Below are positions 1 through 9,659 of a stretch of 64,000 bases of DNA, one piece after another (the first letter of the stretch is position 1; each line of letters begins with the position of its first letter). Below the pieces are notes generated by a model. The model saw only the letters and a list, made by a program, of their open reading frames with translations. It was not told where the DNA came from and made no database searches. Source of the DNA: Henricia sp. BOLD:AAB3569 (taxonomy: Eukaryota; Echinodermata; Asteroidea; Spinulosida; Echinasteridae); NCBI GenBank assembly GCA_037783545.1, contig JBBELK010000556.1:310001-374000 (forward strand). The letters run 5' to 3'. Made by a program: the position numbers and the translations under genes.

Positions 1-182
1 TTCTTTCGGGAAGAAGGGGATTCCCCGGTGTCTCTGGCCATTTCTAATTCATGTTCTTTTCATGGGTTTCCTGACGCTTGCGAGCGACAGTGTAATAGGT
101 GCTTTTGAGGAATCCTTGGTTTCAGTACCATAAAAAAAGTAGTACGGTAATAAAAATAAAAATAATAATAATAATTGTAAGA
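1..182. other. No gene; short AT-rich microsatellite
   Basis: No coding sequence is supported here. A short run of TAA/ATA triplets lies at about 148-176. The short open frames on the - strand have no recognisable composition. Confidence 0.5.
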
Positions 183-493
183 ACTCTGGATGCCGCAATA
201 GGGCGACATTTCGGGAAGACTCTCCCCGGGGACCACCGAAATTTCGGCAAGAGTCACTCAAAATGACACCTTATTTTTTTACCCAAAGCTTCCAAAAATG
301 GTTACAGACCAAAGAGAAACAGCTCTAGTCCTAATAAAAATTGTTTTTAACCTTAACAAAATTGTTTTTGACCTAAAAAAATGATTTAAAAACAAAAATA
401 TTAGGGCGACACCAAAATGTCGGCCTATTGAGCGTGTCGCCCTAATATAGCTTTTTTACACACAAATTGTCGCCCTATCCTAGCATTCATAGT
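183..493 (+). mobile_element. GGGCGAC-type TIR element (MITE), copy 1
   Basis: This is the first of three copies (others at 14868-15175 and 21888-22201) of a non-coding element of about 310 bp. All three are in the same orientation. The ends pair imperfectly over about 25 bp: the left end contains AATAGGGCGAC and the right end GTCGCCCTAT. A second pair of the same word, TATTAGGGCGACACC with TGTCGCCCTATTG and GTCGCCCTAATATAG, forms an internal hairpin around the 3' third. There is no ORF, so any movement would need a transposase supplied elsewhere. Copy 1 has one base altered inside the internal hairpin (GTCGGCC in place of GTCGCCC). Confidence 0.75.
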
Positions 494-1893
494 TTTTACA
501 CTTGCTACTACTAACCAAGAAAACATCCGGAGCCTCAACCGTGGGCCATGGCATGACGGTAGTAATGACGCTGCTTTAACAGCCGACGAATCTGATGACC
601 AGTCCCGCAAGGCCGAAACCTGACAAATGTCCGGTGACATTTGAGACATTTATTAATCCTATGCTTACTGGACCTTCTTTCTAATGACATGGATATATTA
701 CATATTACTTACCCTTTTGCCTCTATCCAAGCGCTAATTGGTGACATCAGCATGCATTTTTAAGGATGGCTCCCACACTCCAAAGAGAAAATCCGTAAGG
801 GCCCTGTCGGGATTCGAACCGGAAACCTCCGACTAACTGGGCAGACGCTCTTTTAAAATATATAAGGCACAGTGGCATACCCTCAGGTTTTACCTATGGA
901 CCCAATTTTTATCTCGGTGTTGTATGGTAGCGCAACTGGGCAAAGTAACGAACACAACATCTGGCATGGTGCCTGTAGTGTCCTGATATGCCCAACCACC
1001 ATTCAAATGAAACAATCAAACTTGGGATGACAGAATTAGTAATTAGTTTATCTCATAGACGGAATTAAGAGGTCAGATTTATAATTTAATGAACTTTTTG
1101 TTCAATCAAGTGCCACAAGTAATAAATGGTATTTCTATTCGAAGTCCCCGGAAGTCGATGAATCTCGCAGCATACAGTTCTCGAGGTCAACTTACACATT
1201 GTAAGGACAAAATAAGTACTTAAGGTCAGCTTCTCAATTGCCATTAACGTATGACAAAAAAACAATTGATGATAATTCCTTCTTCTTCAGTGAACCCCTC
1301 TCCTACTTTAGCATTAAAAGGTCGAACGATTCGTTCTGCAAGGATTTCATCACGATATCTGAGTCCGGGCACTATGACGAAAATGTTTCGGTCTAACGTT
1401 GTTTTGAGGTCTATAGTTTTGTTTAAGATATGATTGTCTAAACAATCAAATTGAAACATCTTACTGCTGACACTCTGTCACCATTGAGCACTTTGAGATA
1501 TCTAGCGTAATACAACATGGCCGCCGAAATAACGTCTTTTCAGTTTTATCATGAAAATATGTACCAAAATAGCTTTTTCGTGTATTATTGTCTGACGAAA
1601 ATAGTATATATTTGATCAGCCGCTGAGGCAGGGTGCGCCACTCTGCCTGAAGTGCATCCATGAGTTTCTGTATTTGAAGGGCTGTTTGGGAGATAGGTTA
1701 GCTATTAGTACACAGTTAAATCTGGTTGAGAGATTTTATTCAGAAACCGGATATGTCACATTCCATTACCGGTTATCTGCAACAAAATCTGAACCAGGCA
1801 AATGTCGGCTTTTTAATTCAAACTACACTCTAGTGAAACACAACAATGAACCAGTTATAGTTTATTCCTTCTTTGTTCTGATCCGTGTATAAG
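494..1893. other. Intergenic or intronic; SINE relic at about 800-846
   Basis: No gene is recognised. At 800-846 the - strand carries a box-B-like GGTTCGAATCCC inside a tRNA-like right half, which I read as the worn end of a tRNA-derived SINE. Short open frames around 1244-1459 on both strands overlap each other and match nothing I know. If the discoidin exon at 1894 belongs to a gene starting outside the window, this stretch is part of its intron. Confidence 0.4.
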
Positions 1894-2138
1894 GTACTTA
1901 TTCAAGCTGGGTCCCTCTTGTCAACGACCAAACACCGTGGATACAAGTGGACTTTCAGAGGAAAGTCTATATTACGGGTGTGATCACGCAGGGGCGAAAC
2001 GACGCAGATCAATGGGTGCGTGAATACCAAGTCGCCTTCAGTCAAGATGGCAGCACATGGACCACCGTAGCTTACGCTGAGGGCGCTACAATCACGGTTA
2101 GTTCAGAGCCGTATACAGAGAAAGTTGCGACAATGAAC
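1894..2138 (+). CDS. Discoidin (F5/8 type C) domain exon, part 1 of 2
   Basis: The frame reads a typical discoidin-domain core: the WIQVDFQ strand followed by YITGVITQGRNDADQWV and the YQVAFSQDGSTWTT strand. Such domains are extracellular and bind glycans or phospholipids in secreted or membrane proteins. The exon is opened by an AG at 1892-1893, just after an in-frame stop, and starts in phase 1. The likely donor is GTAGTC at 2139, phase 0; a weaker alternative is GTTGCG at 2124. The domain continues at 8067. The N-terminal third of the domain and any other domains of the protein lie upstream of the window or were not seen, so the protein's identity is unknown. Confidence 0.8.
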
Positions 2139-2403
2139 GTAGTCTGGTTCCCGGACCAAAATATTCCGGACTCCTCTTTTAGGTCCGGCAGCCGCCAGTA
2201 TACATGTTAGTCGGCCATATTGAAACAAGAGGAATTCCTCCTTTTTACCCGAATGCAGGTCCGGACGTTATCGTTAATCGTCGGGTACGATTCATCATTG
2301 TTTCGAGAATTTGCGTTGACGCCGCGTGCCGCCGCGTGTTTATTTATAATAATGCAGACAAGGTTTGAATTTGATTTTTGATGCGGGTATGTGTAATATT
2401 ATA
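2139..2403. other. Start of the intron between the discoidin exons
   Basis: No feature recognised. The open frame of the exon runs past the proposed donor to a stop at 2210, but the translation after residue MN no longer resembles a discoidin domain. Confidence 0.4.
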
Positions 2404-2615
2404 CAGTTGTGCCCAAAATTATTCATACCCTTTGTAAAATCTAACATTTTTCAAATTTCCTCACTCCCAAAAACTATTGTGATGGAACTTTCACTGTATC
2501 TTAGGACAGTGAGTTGCCTTACACAGGACCACGTTTTGGCTCGGCATCATTTCCATAACAATAGTAATGTCCAGTTTTGCTATAATTATTCATACCCCTT
2601 ACAAAATCTCAGCAT
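2404..2615 (+). mobile_element. Tc1/mariner-like left end, truncated
   Basis: After a TA dinucleotide (2402-2403) the sequence begins CAGTTGTGCCCAAAATTATT and carries ATTATTCATACCC. This is the layout of the outer terminal repeat of Tc1-like elements. A second ATTATTCATACCCCTT occurs at about 2584-2600, consistent with the inner direct repeat of an IR/DR-type terminus. No transposase and no right end follow, so this is a solo terminus or a heavily deleted copy. Confidence 0.6.
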
Positions 2616-2802
2616 TTTGGCTATTTTTTTGTGATAATGCACCTGCTTTCAACATTCCAGTGATTCCGTGTTGTTGTTCAACAGTCATCCCAACATGTTT
2701 GCATTATATTTGAATCATTATCATATCTGGATTAAATATATCAAAGAATGTCATAGAATAGCACTCTGCTTGTAGGCTATATTGAAGATATGAATGATTA
2801 AA

Positions 2803-3052
2803 ACCAACCTGAGCAAAAACCAGCTCCGTACGGTACTTCGTCTAACTTTTGAGAAAACAGTCAAAAAAGGGTTTGCAGTCATTTCGCCCAAAAACCACTT
2901 CGCCCTGAACCATTTCGCTCTGAACAACGGCCTGTGCACGAAGTGGTTTTGGGGCGATGTAGCATTAGGTCGATGTAATGTTTTTGATTTGGGGCGAAAT
3001 GGGACTCGGGCCAAGTAGATTGGGGGCGAAATAGCACTTGGGCGAAATGGTA
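2803..3052 (+). repeat. TTCGCCC-rich repeat family, copy 1
   Basis: This 250 bp block is rich in both ACCACTTCGCCC and its complement GGGCGAAATGG, giving several internal inverted repeats. Its left 50 bp, with the CCGTACGGTACTTCGTC segment, recurs in reverse orientation at 17555-17604. A diverged third relative lies at 29113-29320. No TSD or coding sequence was found, so the element class is open. Confidence 0.6.
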
Positions 3053-3558
3053 TATTTTCACACTTACATGGTTTCCGCTATGTCTTTTTATGTTTTCAGG
3101 GTCTGGGAATTTTTTGAATTTTTAATCAGTAGCGACGTAATACGTCATCGGAGTTCGAAAATTTTAACAGATTTGGATTAAACGCAAAATTTGGCCCCAG
3201 AAACAACTCATTTCAAAAAAGTATAATGATTTGCCCAACCCTATCCAAAGGACTACCCTTGCACATAGGTGGTTTGGAGGAGTTGTTTTGCGGAATCCCG
3301 TGTGATGTCCTGGAACGTTGCTCCATGACGGAGTGACCAGTACGTACGTCACTGGGAATGCCTGTTGAATTTTGGAACACGATTGGATCCGTGTCTGCGG
3401 TCTTGATGATGGCTCGACCTGGACTGGTGATGATAGTGGATATTGACCTGGACTGGCAACGACAATGATGGAGGAAATGGTTTTAAACGGAATCGACATT
3501 GGACTGGACTTGACCTGGCTTGCGTGTTTTATTCGGACGAATAAAACATTTTATAAAA
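3053..3558. other. No recognisable gene
   Basis: A - strand open frame at 3164-3499 and a + strand frame at 3465-3731 have no recognisable domain. The second simply runs into the SINE at 3559. Confidence 0.4.
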
Positions 3559-3751
3559 AGCCTTTCACCTCTGGCGTCCCGGGTTCGAATCCGGGACGTG
3601 TATGTGGATTGGGTTTGCAGTCCCTACTTGACCGCGTGGGTTTTTCCCGGGGGCATTTCTCTGGGTTTTTTCCTCTCACTTCTAAAACTGCAACTCCTTC
3701 TTCGTCATCTCAAGTTGATAATATAGTATAGTTAAAGCTAAAACCGTTTAT
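3559..3751 (+). repeat. tRNA-derived SINE, 5'-truncated copy
   Basis: Box B is present (GGGTTCGAATCCGGG at about 3582). It is followed by a body shared with the copies at 4221-4362 and 8935-9165, including the words TCGTCATCTCAAGTTGATAA and AGTATAGTTAAAGCTAAAAC. The box A half is replaced by unrelated sequence, and the 3' end stops before the CAA tail. Confidence 0.75.
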
Positions 3752-3834
3752 ATACCTCCTACATTGATTCTCGTTCAGTGATTGGTTAAAAGTAGCTCAC
3801 GTGATATGAATTAATTTAACCATTTTCGAGCGCC

Positions 3835-3955
3835 GGTAAAAAAAGTACTATGTTTGACCTTTTGCGTCAAAGGTCAAACGATAGTACATTTTGCGCAACT
3901 CAAAAAAGTAATATTGTTTGACCTTTGACGTCAGTACTTTTTTGCGCGGCCGCGC
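3835..3955. repeat. Inverted repeat with GTTTGACCTTTGACG arms
   Basis: The words GTCAAAGGTCAAAC and GTTTGACCTTTGAC, each flanked by AGTAC, face each other within 120 bp. They could form a hairpin and may be the fused ends of a small TIR element. A CpG-rich block (GCGCGGCCGCGCGCGGG) follows directly and precedes the coding fragment at 4024. Confidence 0.5.
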
Positions 3956-4023
3956 GCGGGACGTTGAAACATTCATTCAACGTTGGTTTTTGTAACGTTA
4001 CATGACATGGACATTACAATCAA

Positions 4024-4220
4024 AATGGCTGTGTACACGGACGATCAACCGGTGCGATTTGAACTTTTCAACGAAGCTGAAATGCTGGATCTGTTGGATG
4101 GAGCTGACAGTAGCAACACCAAAAAGCAGATAAAATACGCTCGTTCCGTATTTGATGAATTTTTTGAGGCAATTAATATCGAACATGTCGATGAAATGTC
4201 CAACAAAGCACTGGATGACA
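4024..4220 (+). pseudogene. N-terminal fragment of a DUF3504/Crypton-like protein
   Basis: An ATG in a good context (AAAATGG) opens about 65 codons rich in acidic residues. They contain the segment NTKKQIKYARSVFDEFF, which resembles the N-terminal helical (core-binding-like) part of Crypton-derived or DUF3504 tyrosine-recombinase-type proteins. The frame then runs straight into the SINE at 4221, so the fragment is cut off. The upstream CpG-rich block could be a promoter. The assignment rests on my recognition of the pattern; an alternative is an unrelated small first exon whose donor I cannot see. Confidence 0.4.
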
Positions 4221-4362
4221 CTTCAACTGCAACTCCTTCTTCGTCATCTGAAGTTGATAATAATTATAGACAAGTATAGTTAAAGCTAAAACCGTATAGT
4301 TGATGGCATAAAGGGCCTTAGTTGCCGAAGATGCCATAAAATATACAACAACAACAACAACT
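4221..4362 (+). repeat. tRNA-derived SINE, 3' half with CAA tail
   Basis: This copy shares the body and the 3' end (GTTGATGGCATAAAGGGCC, then GTTGCCGAAGATG) with the full copy at 8935. It ends in a (CAA)n tail at about 4347-4362, typical of SINEs moved by LINE machinery. The tRNA-like head is missing, so it is a 5'-truncated insertion that interrupts the coding fragment before it. Confidence 0.75.
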
Positions 4363-5276
4363 TATGAGATCATCATTATTCCTTTTGGGGATGTAAAGAA
4401 ATGAAGAATAAAGGCGTTCGTCTTTCTTAATAAAATCAAGAGGACAACAGCATTTTGCCAATTTCACTACTGTTCCACCACGAACAAATTTAGTGCGAAT
4501 ACATTTGAAATTTTGTTTTTAATGTGCTCGTCCATCAAGACGTTTCACAGTGAAACGTCATATATTTTTTTAGGGAAATCGTCTTCAGTATTAACACCAA
4601 AAGGGAATCAAGTGACACCAATTGTATTACAAAATAACACCGGCTCCTTGTGTACAAATATGTTAACACCAAATGCTGGTGTTAATTTACACCATGGGTG
4701 TTGTCTTATATAGATACCGGGAAAGAATCAGATTTAACAACAAGGGGTTACAATTAAAACCCGAGTTTTTGCAGTGTATGTACATGTATACATTGTGCCT
4801 TCCTTCTTTTTGCATTATCGTGGGGAAATTCAAGTTTAATCATAAGTACACATTCTTTATCAAATGTCAAATAGAATGGGGGTAATTTTTGAGATGCATG
4901 CCTCCAAAAATAGAAACAAAAACTTCAATGGCACGGCTATAATTGGTAAAAAGTGGGTCGGGTAGGCATTTTCTAGTCGCTTTCCAGTTCAGTCTGTTCA
5001 CTCTGGCTTGTCATATATTTCTCCTCGTTTTATTTGCTGGAAATCGAAACATCAAAGTTGTTTCTGATCGTTTTGTACACCCCAAAGCGCTGCACCTAGT
5101 CATCTTGTCAGCAGACTGAGAACACCATTCGGCACGCGGCCGCAGTGCACAAATTGTATACCTGCACGAAGTGACGGACACAAAATGGCGTCATGTTCCC
5201 CCAAACGTGAGGACCCACAGATATATATTAACAACAAGATAGGCAACGACAGTGTTTATTGAATGGCACATCATCG
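4363..5276. other. Intron sequence, nothing recognised
   Basis: No coding exon, RNA gene or repeat boundary is seen in this stretch. Confidence 0.4.
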
Positions 5277-5690
5277 TAACCGGCTGCGTAATTTTTTTTC
5301 CCAGGATGGTAAAGGCCATTCAGAATATTCTCTGCTTTTGATTGGTGCATTGTAAATGAATATTCATATTTTCTATATAGCGCCCTCAAGAGTTATTAAA
5401 TAAAAGGGATATAAGAAAGAAAATGTAAGGGTTTGTCGAGTCGTTTGGTAGTCTAGTGGTTAAGACGTGGGACTATTAATCGAGAGATTGTGGGTTCGAA
5501 TCTCCTCTCTCGTAGTTTTTTCTTCATATATTGAGGAAAGACCTATAGTCTAACTCTCGAACCACGCAGTTGTGTTATTGTGACAGCTATCAACAAAACA
5601 CTTCAGTATGCAATATATGCATGTGGTTAGGCCAATCAGGAGCAATCTTCCCTTAATCATCCTGGGAAAAAAATTACGCTAACCGGCTTA
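5277..5690 (+). mobile_element. TIR element of about 415 bp with an internal tRNA-like module
   Basis: The ends are inverted copies of about 28 bp (CCGGCTGCGTAATTTTTTTT and its partner AAAAAAATTACGCTAACCGG, each continuing into CCCAGGATG). The centre, 5441-5514, is tRNA-like: box A TAGTCTAGTGG at 5449 and box B GGTTCGAATCT at 5493, with a clean D-arm (GTC...GAC). The acceptor and anticodon stems do not pair, so it is not a working tRNA. The left half recurs at about 59185-59420. Either a SINE landed in a MITE, or a polymerase III module is part of the element. Confidence 0.65.
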
Positions 5691-6229
5691 GGGCGGTTCC
5701 GAACGTGTGCGCGTGCGTAACATTAAATATTTATGTAAATTATGTTTGATCTCATGACGTCAAAATTAACATACCCGGAGAAAACAAATTAAAAACGACC
5801 ATCTTGTTTTTGACCAGTGTGGCGCAAATTCCGGGCTTATTATGCTGAAAATATACTTTAAACTTGTAATCACGGAGCTATAAAGGTGATGTAGTTTGAA
5901 TATTGTATCTAATTGAAGCAATGTCTTGACAGAATAGAATCTGCAACGATATTGCAAGGTTTATTTAAGACAATTTCGACCGTCGTCGCGACGGTATGGA
6001 CTCGTTACCGCATACTACGTAGTGGACGGAGTCCGGGATATGAAGTTCCAAAAACATGGCACAAACTTTATAAGAAAGGTTTTCAAATTGTCTACCTTGT
6101 GCTGGAAGACGATGTGCAAACAATGTTCCGTGTGTCCTAATCTTTGGCATTGACGGGTTTAGAAATACCCTATACACATCACCAAACTGCTTATTCCGGA
6201 GGAAAATGGCAAAAAAGTCATGCTAGATT
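5691..6229. other. Intron sequence, nothing recognised
   Basis: Only short open frames occur on both strands, none with a recognisable domain or splice-bounded exon. Confidence 0.35.
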
Positions 6230-6927
6230 CATCTTCCTTTCGCAAGGGTCTTTCCTGCACTCGTACCTCGCTTGCCAAGAACCCTTGCTGCATCGACTGG
6301 GTCTGAGCTGTATTGAGGAATATATATGAATATTGATTAGCCAGTGACAGTGATCGCAACTGACCAATCACGCGCAGCGCATGTTTCTCGGTCATCGCAT
6401 GCAGTGCCGATAGGCCCGATATACTAAAGCGCGACATTCAAAATGCATCATAGCTAGGACGCTGTTGCCAACAGCAAGAGCCAATCACGCGCCTCGCTCC
6501 GTTAAGGTGGTAGCGTCCACTTTTACTGTTTAAATAAACAGTCATTGTAAAGGCGTTTTTTAATAGGCCTATCTTTATTCAGAGATTCTGCGTTTAGCTT
6601 TTAGCGAAATATAGTAAGTCTTCCTTCAGTTACGAACATTTATACTGCGTGCAAGATAAAATGATATACATTGTACATGTACATAAAAAGATCTCCCCCG
6701 CACAAATTGTGGTAATTGCGGCTACGATGTCGCGATATAAACAACACGCGAGATGATTGTTCGAAGCGGCTCATTAAAAGGTCAAAAGATACAGGTCAAA
6801 AGATATCTTGTCTCTCATTGGTTGAACAGCCCTAGGCTTGTAATACAGCTCAGACCCAGTCGATGCAGCAAGGGTTCTTGGCAAGCGAGGTACGAGTGCA
6901 GGAAAGACCCTTGCGAAAGGAAGATGC
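6230..6927. mobile_element. hAT-like MITE with long TIRs and 8 bp TSD
   Basis: Two arms of about 90 bp face each other: the left begins CATCTTCCTTTCGCAAGGGT (6230) and the right ends CCTTGCGAAAGGAAGATG (6926). The flanking 8 bp GCTAGATT is repeated exactly at 6222-6229 and 6928-6935, which fits a hAT-type target duplication. The inside (about 6320-6838) has no transposase. It is a non-autonomous element with unusually well preserved arms. Confidence 0.8.
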
Positions 6928-7139
6928 GCTAGATTGTGCACAGAAATACCAATATACGTATACAGTTAGCAACCAAGTTCGTTCATCCTTCTGGTGTACG
7001 CGTACGCGTGCCAATACAGCGCGCACGTCGCGAATGGGGCTTTGCGTACATCGCGCGTAACCAAACTTGAGGACGCGACGCGAGGCGAGTCACACGACAG
7101 CAGCTTTCATCTGTGCGCATGCGCGAAAACCCATGTAGA

Positions 7140-7280
7140 AGTGCTAAAAATCATGCAAATTACGGTGCCCAAAATCATGCAAATGAGGTGGCTTAAACCA
7201 CGCAAATATGGAAATACTTATGCAAATGGTGCCTAAAAGTATGTAAATGAGGGTGCCCAAAACTATGCTAATGAGAAGGG
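7140..7280 (+). repeat. Degenerate tandem array containing octamer words ATGCAAAT
   Basis: Within 130 bp, three exact ATGCAAAT words and three near-matches (GCAAATAT, ATGTAAATG, ATGCTAATG) are spaced about 25-30 bp apart. The linkers resemble GTGCCCAAAA. This looks like a short, worn minisatellite. ATGCAAAT is the binding word of POU-domain factors, so an enhancer role is conceivable but unproven. Confidence 0.55.
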
Positions 7281-8066
7281 GCGTCTATGCTCGTACGGCC
7301 TCTGTTTCCTATCTTGTTGTTAATAGATATCTGTGTGAGGACCTCATTGTCGCAACTCTCTCTATATACGGCTCTGGGTTAGTTCAAAGTATACATGCAG
7401 AGGTTGCCAACAATAAAGTCGTCTAACTAGCAGCTGCCGTTGGTTAGAGTAATTTTAAGACACATAGATGTATTATTCAGAAATTGCAAAGTTAAGCATC
7501 TTTGATTTTATTATTTTTATAACAGTACTGCTCGTCAAAAACTGGACGAATATATATTCGTATTTAACGATCCCACCCCCACCCCCCCACCAATTTATTT
7601 TGTTGATTTATATGAATAAAAGTTTATTTTACTGTTCAGCATCTACTAGTGGAATTTGTAGTAAATGCTCAAAACTTGTGGTTGCCTAGTGCACAGTTGA
7701 AATTGGTAACAATTACTTTTTTTTTATTCATACAAAAAGAAGTATAGCAAGTAAAAGCAGTATAGCAAGTAAAAAAGTAAATACTTTCAGTATTCAGTGA
7801 AGCATTTGCTTAGTTTTTATTCATACAAACATGAGTTAATGCTTAAAAGTTGGTAATAAAAGCAAATACTAGTTTTTTTACCCATTCAAAGATTGCTTGA
7901 ACAAGAATCATTTCAGGTGCTTTAGTTGAACTGGGAACTACATAAGTATATAATCAAAAATTACAAGTTGACGGATTGCATTCCATTTCATATTAAGGCT
8001 AAACGGGATGAAACCAATCAAACCATAGTAGCAACTTGTCTGAATTACATCATTTTCAATTGTTAG
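7281..8066. other. Intron sequence before the last discoidin exon
   Basis: AT-rich, with repeated AAGTA/TAAAAG words near 7735-7870 and no exon seen. It ends in a polypyrimidine-poor acceptor (TTGTTAG at 8060-8066). Confidence 0.4.
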
Positions 8067-8210
8067 TTCACAGGTAATACGGACCGCAACACCGAGGTAA
8101 CAAACCGATTCCCAGCGACAGTGAACGCCCGATATCTACGCATCAACCCCACCGCGTTTCAATCGGTTCGGAGCATGCGCTTTGAAGTCATCGGATGTGC
8201 TACCGCATAA
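8067..8210 (+). CDS. Discoidin (F5/8 type C) domain terminal exon
   Basis: These 47 codons and a TAA encode the C-terminal part of a discoidin domain: FTGNTDRNTEV, then RFPATVNARYLRINP, then MRFEVIGC. The last cysteine is the usual one that closes the domain. The exon starts in phase 0, which fits the phase 0 donor at 2139 (or 2124) of the first exon. The protein ends three residues after the domain, so the discoidin module is C-terminal. An AATAAA lies 236 bp beyond the stop. The two exons are 5.9 kb apart because the intron has collected mobile elements. Confidence 0.85.
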   Translation, partial: FTGNTDRNTEVTNRFPATVNARYLRINPTAFQSVRSMRFEVIGCATA

Positions 8211-8445
8211 AAACCAATTACCTTGAGTTTGAGACAGGGCAAGGAATGTCCTCATTTAATCCTAACTGTATATTAAAACGGGGTAAATTACGCCTTACCG
8301 CAGAGGTTTACATAATTACAAAAGCAGCAAGTTTTGTTTCCTGGACGAGATCACACACATTCAGTAACCGCGCTTTTATGATGCATTTTGATAGAGCTGC
8401 TCAAACATGAAAAATTGCTTATGCATGACTAACTTTGCTTGATAA

Positions 8446-8451
8446 AATAAA
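8446..8451 (+). terminator. Putative poly(A) signal of the discoidin gene
   Basis: The sequence is AATAAA, 236 bp after the TAA at 8208-8210. It is the first canonical hexamer after the stop on the + strand that I noticed. Confidence 0.5.
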
Positions 8452-8934
8452 GTTACCAGCAAAAATTGTCATGAGATTGTCATGGTAATGAAACAGTCTC
8501 TCAACAACACTGGTCATACACTGTTTCTATCACATGATGATTTAAATGGTAAAGTTCCCTACTAAGCAAGATTTTGTTGTGCTTATTATAAGCAAATATT
8601 TGTGCTTCAACACCTGTATGAAATTGGCCCCAGATATGGGGTAATTAAATTGTACGTACACCCATAGACGAATACAGTGAATGACTCGCACTACAATGAT
8701 TAGGGGTTGTTTTGACAACATAAAGAACATGTTATAAAAAATGTATTTAATATTACAATTTATATAACGCCCAAGTAGATTCTTGTCATCCAATTAGACA
8801 ATAGCAGGTCACGTTTTGTTCAATATTTAATCCATTTAATGCTACGTAACTAACCGTGCAGTTTTGTTCCATTTGCCGTGCATCCTCTTCCCTTTTTTTA
8901 GCATTTGCACCAATTTTCAATACGTGGTGATCGG
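8452..8934. other. Intergenic, nothing recognised
   Basis: No coding or repeat structure is supported. Confidence 0.4.
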
Positions 8935-9165
8935 GTTGGCGTAGTGGTTCTTTCCTCGCCTTTCACTTCTGGCGTCCCGGGTTCGATTCCGGGGTTTGCA
9001 GTTAGATTTGTCTGGGGGGTTTTCATCCCACTTCAAAAAACTGCATCTCCTTCTTTGTCATCTCAAGTTGATAATAAAGTATAGTTAAAGCTAAAACCGT
9101 ATAGTTGATGGCATAAAGGGCCTTAGTTGCCGAAGATGTCATAACAAATTAAACCCAACAACTTT
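8935..9165 (+). repeat. tRNA-derived SINE, near full length
   Basis: This is the most complete copy of the SINE family. It has a box A-like TGGCGTAGTGG at about 8937, box B GGGTTCGATTCC at about 8979, a body shared with the copies at 3559 and 4221, and a 3' end GTTGCCGAAGATG followed by A/C-rich sequence. Box A and box B imply internal polymerase III transcription. The partner LINE is not identifiable by tail comparison here. Confidence 0.8.
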
Positions 9166-9489
9166 CAATACGTGCCTTTATGGTTCCCCATTACGCGCAG
9201 TGCATGATGGGGGAAGGGGGTTCCGATTTCAAACCACTACACGCATATGCACGATCGGGCATTGTTCCGACATGTGTGCACGTCTGGCGCGCGCGCCAGT
9301 AGCCAGTGCTCCCCCTATCCCCCGATAGCTTGTATTCCACTTAACACATGTATACCATGATGTAGACTAGTGATAACAGTATGACCAGTCTAGGCAAGGC
9401 ATTGTATTTGGTGGGGTAAAATGGCGGACGGTGGCTTAAATTGTAGACGTCGTTGCTTCATCCAGTGTATATATATCGATGGTGCATAG

Positions 9490-9560
9490 TAGGTGTGAAC
9501 TCACTGACAATCGCGGACGTCCCTTTGTTCCTCTTTTGTTTGGACATAGTCTATTTTTCC
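9490..9560 (+). repeat. 60 bp repeat shared with 16115-16190
   Basis: The segment beginning AATCGCGGACGTCCCTTTGT and ending in GTCTATTTTTCC occurs in both places almost unchanged. The AATCGCGGACG word appears twice more at about 9588-9622. The unit has no coding content. Confidence 0.6.
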
Positions 9561-9659
9561 TTACTCTCGTTGGTTTTGTACAGGAGCGAATCGCGGACGT
9601 TCGCTTGCCAATCGCGGACGATATTGTTCTCTTTGTTAAACCTTCCTAAAACGTACACG

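Noticed and set aside
2404..2634. 89-codon + strand frame as a gene
   Set aside because: It coincides with the Tc1-like terminus and its repeated ATTATTCATACCC words.
5441..5514. Functional tRNA gene
   Set aside because: Box A, box B and the D-arm are good, but the acceptor and anticodon stems do not pair.
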